DNA of 64,000 nt from Moniliella sp. 'wahieum' (Eukaryota > Basidiomycota > Moniliellomycetes > Moniliellales > Moniliellaceae), in NCBI GenBank assembly GCA_003971905.1, contig RSEE01000025.1, positions 310,001 through 374,000 on the forward strand, written 5' to 3'. Positions 57,301-64,000 of this stretch are shown here, in pieces; the first letter of the stretch is position 1; the number at the start of each line of letters is the position of its first letter. Under the pieces are notes generated by a model. That model was not told the DNA's origin, made no database searches, and saw only the letters and a program-made list of their open reading frames with translations. A program made the translations under genes and the position numbers.

Positions 57301-58538
57301 CACTGAGGGAAAGAGGGAGCACAATCCAAAAAAGGGGGAAAACAGGGTCTAGAACAAATCAAGGGGGCCAGACAACTTGGTGACGAGACGTGATCAAGTG
57401 AGTCTAATCCCGACACTTTTCTACTCAGGCAGAGCCTGGCAGCATCTCAAAAGAGGAGGTGTCCATGTTAGGGACTGGACGTGAAGGCGGGAGGCTCCGA
57501 GGAGGGGCAGGGAACAGTCTAATCCCACCCACAGGCAAAAGAACATCCCGGAATGAGTCATTTCCTTTTTTAGGAGTAGAGCCATCACACGCGTTTTGCA
57601 GCTCTCTTCTGCCATCACTGGGGACTAAGAAGAAAAAGGCTCAAAAGGAGAAGAGCAGTCAGAAGTAAGGTGTAGAGAAACATGCAATGAAGGAAGAGAG
57701 CGCTAAAGACGGCGAATGTTCCTCTCTTGTTTGTTCCCAGGCGCCTGTCTGGCCTGGGATTGTTTACGTTGTCGCGATCATTTTGAGGGATAGAATCCTG
57801 GCAACGAAGGTGATCTCGTACGCATACCATTCCAAATACAAGTCAGTCCCGTTAGACTATAGTACTAGCGAGAGGGTGTCAACAGCGCAGTAGGCCACTT
57901 ATCCTTTTGCTATAAAAGCGGATATCGTCCTGCGGCCGCCTAGGGTCGCGAAGGGTCACATCCATACGATGAGTGGTGCTCACATGTTGTGTCCAGTCCT
58001 TTTGGAAGCACTCCTCGTCCGATGATGCGTCCGTAAACGGACTATCCGTCAACCTCAGCGCCGTTATATTGAAAGCACGTCTGGGGCTTGGTTTTAGCCT
58101 TTCCTTCGCTATAAGTCCTACATCCTGTTTATATACCGCAGTCCTGATCAGCTCTTCACTAAATCACAGCAGCCACAGCAGCCCTGTGTCAAAAAGGTTT
58201 GGTATAGCTACTGTAGTCCTTATCTCGACTATTCAGTGTTATATACCTTTCGATGACCAACCTCATTTTCCCCGACCAACCGTTGTCTATTATATACACC
58301 TTTTTGGTCACCACAGGCATCCCATGCACATTCTCCCTTCACCTTTGCTGCCCTCTAGTAACGCTTACAAATTTGCGACTCACGTCGGTTACACTGCAAA
58401 AGCCGTGTGGTCTCGTCGAGGCTGCAGCAGCGCTTTTATTTTACGCTTCAATTAAGACTTCGTCATCTGAATCCGCCTAGGGCATTGGTCTAACGATAAG
58501 GCGGCGACATTTCCCCAGAGAACCTGCAAGATAACCGG

Positions 58539-58559
58539 GGTAACCGGTAACCGGTAACC
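58539..58559. repeat. GGTAACC x3
   Basis: Three exact tandem copies of GGTAACC (arms GGT/ACC, centre A). The junction palindrome is ACCGGT. Confidence 0.95.
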
Positions 58560-58781
58560 AATCAGAAGTCAGATCTCAGAGCTAGTCAGATCTAGATCTA
58601 ATATCTGAAGAGGGCGGTGGTCTGGTCGGGTGCATGTCAGGAATGCAACATGTTGATGCCGCGAATGACGTATGCGGCGCGAGTGAGGCCGGTGAGGCCT
58701 GTGACGCGCGTGACGGGTGATGTATGTGGCATGCGAACACGTGACATGCGAGACCTGGCCCTGCGCGCCCTGAGCCTGAGC

Positions 58782-58796
58782 GCTGAGCCGCTGAGC
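58782..58796. repeat. GCTGAGC x2 with 1-base spacer
   Basis: Two copies of GCTGAGC (arms GCT/AGC, centre G) within a longer GAGCCTGAGC-rich patch. Confidence 0.85.
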
Positions 58797-58925
58797 CTCA
58801 GGCCAGAAGCTCGATCCCTTGCAAGCCGCAGGAACAGGCTCGTACAGTGCTGGCGAACCCTGTGGCTTGTTTGAACATTGCGCTGGCGGTCATTGTGAAA
58901 CCCCGCCGAGGCCGAGAGTTTCAAC

Positions 58926-58953
58926 AGTGACTAGTGACTAGTGACTAGTGACT
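58926..58953. repeat. AGTGACT x4
   Basis: Four exact tandem copies of AGTGACT (arms AGT/ACT, centre G). The junction palindrome is ACTAGT. Confidence 0.95.
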
Positions 58954-59106
58954 CCATGCCTCGACAGCATGTGTTGCTCATTGCATGTTGCATGTGCTGC
59001 AGGGATATGTTTTTTTTTTTTAATTTTTTGCGGAAGGGTCCCGTATTAGGGTTAGACCACAGAGTCCTCCACTGGCCAACCTCAAAGTTGAGGACTACGT
59101 CACGCG

Positions 59107-59148
59107 TCATGCATCATGCATCATGAGAGGCACCATGCATCATGCATC
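59107..59148. repeat. ATGCATC heptamer array, interrupted
   Basis: Two short arrays of the CATGATG/ATGCATC family are separated by GAGAGGCACC. Related copies lie at 59406-59424 and 59592-59612. Confidence 0.9.
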
Positions 59149-59946
59149 GGTGCAAGCAGTCCAGTGCGAAATTCGAAGCGCTTCGAACATTTGTCTCGCC
59201 GCAGCCGCGGCCCCTCGTTGTCTCAAGTGCGGAGCTTTTGACTGGGGCAATCGTTTCACTGCAAGTGACAGCCAGCGATTAGTGACTGTGACTCTGACTA
59301 GTGACCTAGTGACCGGGGTGACCTGAGTGACCGACCGGTGGCCTGGCCAGTTTTTGATTGACTAGGCACTTGGTCATAGGCTCTGCTCAGTCACGGGCCA
59401 GTCAGGCATGATGCATGATGCATGAGCCTCAGCGAGCAGCTGAGCGCGGCTGCGCGAGCGGTGAGCCGCTGAGCCTGGCCGTCGGCACCTCTCCCGTCGG
59501 CACCTCCCCACAATCATTAATCACCCTCCGCGCGGGGCTGTATACGCCGAACACGCGATGCCAACAGAAGACAGCCTGTATGAGCATGACGAATGCATGA
59601 TGCACGATGCATGGTTGCTGTCCTGGATTCATTGGGGTGACCCTGTGACGCGTGACTGACATTCGCGCTGGCACTGACGCTGACTAGCTGGCCAGTGATT
59701 AAGTGACTCCCAGGTACCTAGCAGCAACAAACTATTGCCAACAGACAGCACAGCCACCCAATCGCCGTTGTCGTTGGGAGGAGGGCAGTGTCGGTTGCTG
59801 CGCTTGCACCTGTATCATACCGCGTACTGAACCTCCGCTATCGGCTTCATCAACACTTGGCTGCGGACCACCACCATCGGGCTCTACCATCCCCCCAGAA
59901 ACTCTCCCCACATCGATCTCCTCCGTTCTCCGTTACATTCAGCAAA

Positions 59947-61687
59947 ATGGTCCTCACCAAGTTGGCTGGCCATCCCGAATCCTACCGCAAGCGTAAGGAA
60001 TACAAGATGGGCGAAACCATCGGCGAAGGCACATTCGGCATTGTGCGCGAGCGCGCAGTGGAGGGGGCGCCAAGTTGCCGTCAAGGTCATTGCCAAGCGC
60101 CTTCTCAAAGATAACGTCGACCTTGTCAAGCAAGAGCTTCAAGTCCTGAAGCAATGCAACCATCCCAACATTATCAAGCTATTTGATGACTTCGAGAGCA
60201 AGGATAAGGTACGCATTTCCTCTTTGCTCCTTTCCTCCCTCTCCAGGAGCAGCAGCTGACTAGTTCGTTCGTTTTCTTCAGTTCTACATGGTGATGGAGG
60301 AGGCCACCGGTGGAGACATGTTTGATCGTATGATTCGCCGTGGAACCTTAACGGAGGCCCAAGCAACTCGGGCCATTCGATGCCTCGCCAGCGCTGTGGC
60401 TTACCTGCACGATCGTCATATTGTCCATCGGGATATTAAACCGGAAAACATTCTGTATCGCACCAAAGACGAGAACTCCGAAGTGGTGCTGGTTGATTTC
60501 GGCGTGGCTCAGGCTTTGTCATCCAAGGGCGAGCTCATGTCTTCCCTGGCTGGCTCATACGGATATGTGGCACCCGAGGTGCTCAGTGACCAAGAGTATG
60601 GGCAGGAGGTTGACATGTGGAGTGTAGGGGTCGTGGCATACGTTATGATTTCCGGATACACGCCTTTCAAGGGTTCCACACCGCAAGAGCTGCGTCAAGA
60701 GATTATGCAACACGCTGCCGGTTTTGACGAGAAATACTGGAGTAAAGTCAGCCCGAGGCGCGCGACTTTATCCTGTCATGCCTCACCATCGATTGGACCA
60801 AACGTTTGACTGGCCACCAAGCTCTTCAGCACCCTTGGCTCACCGCTGAGCATGACAATGAGACCAACTTGATTGCTGGTCTGAGGGAAAATTACGGGCG
60901 CGACAAGCTCAAGCGTCCTCCATGCCTCGTCGCACTACTCACCTTGTTCACGTGCAGCGCCGCGGCATCGATCGCCACGAGCTGGAGAGCTCAGATGAGG
61001 AGGACGACACTGTGGCTGAGGAGGATGAGGAAGAAGCCAATGAGGTGCCACCTGTTCCCTCGTTGCCTTCGCATAATCAAGCTGCTGCCCGCCGCGTTTC
61101 GGCAACCCCCACAGCCACGTCATCCTCTCGTCCTTCTATCACGTCCAGGGCGCCTACACCATCTATTGGAGGTAGCACAGCCCCGACTTCAACGGCTACT
61201 TCGATGGAGATTCCACGTTCGACGGGATCCCTGCCGGAGGCCAAGGTTCCATCCCCTTCACTGCCAGCGGCTCAGAGTAGTTCGTCTCCTCCGGGTATCT
61301 TGGGCGGCCTCGTTGGTCTTGTGACAGGCGACAAGAAGGAGCGTCGTGCATCGAGTCAACAAAGCACTCTACTCGGCGTAAGAGCCGCTTTAGCTTCCTT
61401 CGCATGAGCCGTTCCGGCAGCCGGAATAGCCAGAGCGGTCCGCGACCGAGCGTCGAAAATGGCATCAACTCGTCCGCTCAATTGGACGAGAATACATTTG
61501 ACGACGAAGAGGAGGGAGAAGCCCGGCCGTTCCGGGCGACAAACACCTCGAACCCGACTTCCGTTTCGGGACCCAGCCCATCAAAGTTGCACCTGCCGCT
61601 CTTGCTGCCGCCGGCCCTCAAGCGGAGCTTGCACCGGTGGAGGAGCATGCCCCCACACCATCGGCGACCTCGCCGACTCGCAGCTAG
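59947..61687 (+). CDS. CAMK-family Ser/Thr protein kinase (calmodulin kinase-like)
   Basis: The start is MVLTKLAGHPESYRKRKEYK at 59947. The kinase domain has a Gly loop GETIGEGTFGIVRE and VAVKVIAKRLLKDNVDLVKQ. An intron (60209-60281; GTACGC donor, GCTGAC branch, TTCAG acceptor) is followed by FYMVMEEATGGDMFDRMI, the catalytic loop HIVHRDIKPENIL, VDFG, and GSYGYVAPEVLSDQEYGQEV. It closes with RLTGHQALQHPWL, and a short basic stretch that could be regulatory. The C-terminus is acidic, then Ser/Pro-rich. The best stop is TAG 61685-61687 after PTPSATSPTRS. Breaks occur near 60050, 60755, 60920, 61395 and 61570. All catalytic residues are present. Confidence 0.87.
60209..60281 (+). other. Kinase intron
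   Basis: This 73-base intron has donor GTACGC, branch GCTGAC and acceptor TCTTCAG. It joins FESKDK to FYMVMEE. Confidence 0.88.
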
Positions 61688-62410
61688 CAGTAAAACTCCC
61701 TATATGGCCAGGGAGGAGTGTAATACCCAAGTTGGTTATCCCCGGCGACACAGGTGAAGGTTGGCTCTGTTGCATCGTAATTCTTGCTCCTTATAGGTCA
61801 CTCGCTAAGGATGTTGGAGATGCGAGCCAGAAACTCGCCTTCCATCTGTTACGGATCATACTTGCACTTCTCTCGCAGCGGTTTGCCCCTTTTCTGTTGA
61901 TATCATGCACTATCCCTCATATGCGCACAGCGATGACGACCATAATCGATTTTGGACTGATATCTCAAAACAACTTGGACACCTTTCTCACTGAGTACTA
62001 ACCTCAGCTTCAGGCCTCACTAGTCACTGCAGCTGAATGAGGATATAGCGCAACGTTAAGGGATCGATAAATTATCACCTGTGGGAGACGTCAGAACAAA
62101 GCACTTGCACTTTTTTGGGACAGACAGAATACGTTGCTGGTGTCATTAATCATTGGCCAGCTGGGTGGGCTCCTTAGCCTTAGTACCCCGTGTATGGCAC
62201 CTAAGATGCGATAATGTAAAAGGACAAATCATGCGGACCATTATGTCTGCAATAGTAATTCACTTCCCAAAAGAACTTCCACGAGAAAATGACTTCAGCA
62301 GTGTAGACGATCATCCGCTTGCATGTGGTGGGGTGTGCAGCAGAGTGCGCGAGTGGGCTGTGCAGAAACAAGAGCACGAGATGGAAGGTTCGTGGGGTGG
62401 GATGGGCCAG
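61688..62410. other. Convergent intergenic region between the two kinases
   Basis: About 720 bases, somewhat AT-rich. I see no gene or repeat. Confidence 0.5.
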
Positions 62411-64000
62411 TCAAAGTAGATTGAAAAGGGACGATTGAGCTAGTAGAATTGGATGTTGTTGTTGCCCATGCGGAAATGGCGTCGGCAGGATGCCACTCTG
62501 TTTTTGGTATCTGGAATGGGCGTACTGCTCCTTGTCAAGCCCGACTCCGACTCTGAAGCGATGGGGGGGAGATACTATGGTTTCTTCTTGGCGGTTGGGG
62601 AGAGGGAGGGGAGAGACTTGGGTGGGGGAAAGAGAACCATCATCATGGTCAAGTCTTGGGGGAAAGCCCGAGATGGATGAGGCGTCCGAGCTGTTTTGTT
62701 GCCGTTTGTGCTGGCCCTTTTTGCCCTGCGCCTCTATAGAGGCAGTCGACTTCTCATCTGAGTTTGCAGGGGAGGGTGCGAAGGCGTCCTTGTTTCCAAT
62801 TTCACTTGAGCTTGTTGGTTCATCGGGGGCCGGGAAGACACGAGCCGCAGGGGGGGTACCCCCATGCCTTCCCCAGCTTTTTCTTGGTTCCATTGGCAAA
62901 CCTTGCTTCCCAGTCCCGTCCTGGCTCACCGGGCGCCCTTGCATCATGATCGGCGACGCGCCGTTTGGCATCAGTAACGAAGTCGTCGAGTTTCCGTTGC
63001 TCGGACTCATCAGCACATCGCCGTGCTGGTGACGGCAAATTAGATCGGCCATGCCCTTGAGTTTTTCGATCCCAGCCGAGGAAGCCAAGTTCGGATGCTG
63101 GGCACGGAGAGTGCACAAGTTGCGCACATATTCGACAATGTCACTAGCTGACACGCCAGCCTTAGGTACCTGGCGTGCCTTGGCATGCCGTTCCTTACAG
63201 TCTTGCAGTAAACACCCGTGTTGGTCTATACTCGATGTTAAGGGTGGCAGGTTGCAGAGCCAAGGATGGGCCAATGCCTCGACAGCCGTCATGCGCTTGG
63301 AGCCTTTGCAGAGACACCTGCGTATGAAATCCTTGGCAGTATCGCTGATGCCCGACCAGTATTCGGGCTCGAACTCAAAATGCATCGCGACAATCTGGCG
63401 AAAGAGACCCGGCTGGTCGGGAGCATAAAACGGGGTGTAGCCAGCCAAAAGGCAGTAAGTCACCACGCCAGCGGACCAAATATCAACCTCGGGCCCATAT
63501 CCTGCACCAAGAAGCACCTCCGGTGCTACGTACTGCGGGCTGCCACATGCAGTGAGCAACAGGCCGTCACCCGGGATGAAGCGGGAAAGACCAAAGTCGC
63601 TAATAGCAATGTTGCTTGGCTCCTGGCGGGTACGAAGAAGAATGTTCTCAGGTTTAATGCGATGGATGATGCCGTGTTGGTGGAGATAGGCAATCGCTTC
63701 AAACATCTGACGAGTAATGTGTCGTGCGTCAAGCTCAGCGTAGTGGACTTTCTCCACCAGGCGGTCAAAAAGTTCTCCGCCGCGGCAGTAGTCCGTCACC
63801 AAAAATACTGCTTCCCTTGTCTCGTAAATGTCATAAAGGCGGATGATGTTGGGGTGGCAGACGCTTTGGAGGATACGGATTTCATCCATGAGCATGCGCT
63901 TGCAGGAGAGAGAGGAAGGAAGAGTCAGGCGGAGGCGCCAAATGCTGGATAGAGAGTGGAGCGGGGAGATAACAGGGGGAGTCGACAGGGAAGGACATAC
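62411..64000 (-). CDS. CAMK-family protein kinase, 3' part; catalytic Asp codon absent
   Basis: A 494-residue open frame runs from 63895 to the stop at 62411, and the gene continues beyond the right edge. Visible parts are DEIRILQSVCHPNIIRLYDI, GGELFDRLVEKVHYAELDAR, the catalytic loop HGIIHRIKPENIL, DFGLSRF, GSPQYVAPEVLLGAGYGPEV, and RMTAVEALAHPWL. A long Ser/Pro-rich tail follows with QGKKGQHKRQQNSSDASS. The catalytic loop lacks the Asp of HRD (between 63658 and 63659) although the frame is kept. The N-lobe with the Gly loop and Lys lies outside or at the edge. Either the gene is a pseudokinase or three bases are missing from the assembly. Confidence 0.82.
   Translation of the reverse strand, partial: VCPSLSTPPVISPLHSLSSIWRLRLTLPSSLSCKRMLMDEIRILQSVCHPNIIRLYDIYETREAVFLVTDYCRGGELFDRLVEKVHYAELDARHITRQMFEAIAYLHQHGIIHRIKPENILLRTRQEPSNIAISDFGLSRFIPGDGLLLTACGSPQYVAPEVLLGAGYGPEVDIWSAGVVTYCLLAGYTPFYAPDQPGLFRQIVAMHFEFEPEYWSGISDTAKDFIRRCLCKGSKRMTAVEALAHPWLCNLPPLTSSIDQHGCLLQDCKERHAKARQVPKAGVSASDIVEYVRNLCTLRAQHPNLASSAGIEKLKGMADLICRHQHGDVLMSPSNGNSTTSLLMPNGASPIMMQGRPVSQDGTGKQGLPMEPRKSWGRHGGTPPAARVFPAPDEPTSSSEIGNKDAFAPSPANSDEKSTASIEAQGKKGQHKRQQNSSDASSISGFPPRLDHDDGSLSPTQVSPLPLPNRQEETIVSPPHRFRVGVGLDKEQYAHSRYQKQSGILPTPFPHGQQQHPILLAQSSLFNLL

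Larger units (their letters stand above)
53687..59946. other. Gene-poor region with AT-richer core and dense heptamer repeats
   Basis: These 6.3 kb hold no ORF with a recognisable domain. From about 55.0 to 58.5 kb the base composition is visibly more AT-rich than elsewhere. Both flanks (53.8-54.4 and 58.5-59.7 kb) carry many heptamer repeats. The longest frames (for example 54987-55580 plus, 54329-54949 minus) do not look like conserved proteins. The core could be decayed mobile DNA, but I see no terminal repeats or transposase motif. Confidence 0.55.

Noticed and set aside
55000-58500. Transposon in the AT-richer core
   Set aside because: No terminal inverted repeat, LTR, target-site duplication, or integrase or transposase motif could be seen. 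It is kept only as a composition anomaly.
54335-59612. CRISPR array or telomere repeat
   Set aside because: Repeat units are 7 bases without spacers, and the genome is eukaryotic. No TTAGGG-type array is present.

Overview
This window is nuclear DNA of a fungus, most likely a basidiomycete with compact, intron-poor genes of the Ustilaginomycotina style. That placement is my inference from gene content and gene architecture, not from a search. The genes are plainly eukaryotic and fungal: Gpd1, a Zrg17-like zinc transporter, Rpd3, Ran, Rpa43, Kre6/Skn1, Sac1, Rmd5/Gid2, SRP14, Ost5 and Atp16. Introns are short (about 60 to 120 bases), with GTRNGT donors, CTRAC branch sites and YAG acceptors. 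Coding DNA is GC-rich.

Layout. 0-10.5 kb: the 5' part of GPD1 (minus), a ZRG17-like transporter (plus) and a RhoGEF (plus). 12-24.7 kb: a glycogen-targeting PP1 subunit (plus), RMD5/GID2 (minus), a small membrane protein (plus), RPA43 (minus), Ran (plus), RPD3-type deacetylase (minus) and a mitochondrial alpha/beta-hydrolase-like protein (plus). 25.7-35.2 kb: TspO, a B-box protein resembling ANCHR, an SDR-fold protein and a TBC RabGAP, all plus. 36.4-44 kb: RPL35 (minus), SRP14 (plus), a mitochondrial protein (plus), ATP16 (minus), OST5 (plus), tRNA-Ala (plus) and DGK1 (minus). 44.8-53.7 kb: KRE6/SKN1, SAC1 and a WW-domain protein, all minus. 53.7-59.9 kb: a gene-poor stretch with a visibly AT-richer core. 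59.9-64 kb: two convergent CAMK-family kinases, the second cut by the window edge.

The genes are ordinary housekeeping loci and do not form a cluster or pathway. Several act at the ER, Golgi and cell wall (Ost5, SRP14, Dgk1, Sac1, Kre6/Skn1, Zrg17-like). Others serve signalling and trafficking (Ran, RhoGEF, TBC, kinases, WW).

Two points affect any reuse of this annotation. First, many of the most conserved genes carry one- or two-base indels, often in short homopolymers. Ran, RPL35, ATP16, SRP14, RPD3, KRE6, SAC1 and DGK1 are all affected. This looks like uncorrected assembly error rather than mass pseudogenisation, so most CDS intervals below are gene spans that need frame correction. Second, the intergenic DNA carries many short tandem arrays of different 7-bp units, and nearly all units share one symmetry: a 3-base arm, one central base, and the reverse-complement arm. 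Put another way, they are 6-bp palindromes of form A-X-Y-Y'-X'-T separated by single bases. I know of no name for this pattern; it is the most unusual thing in the window.
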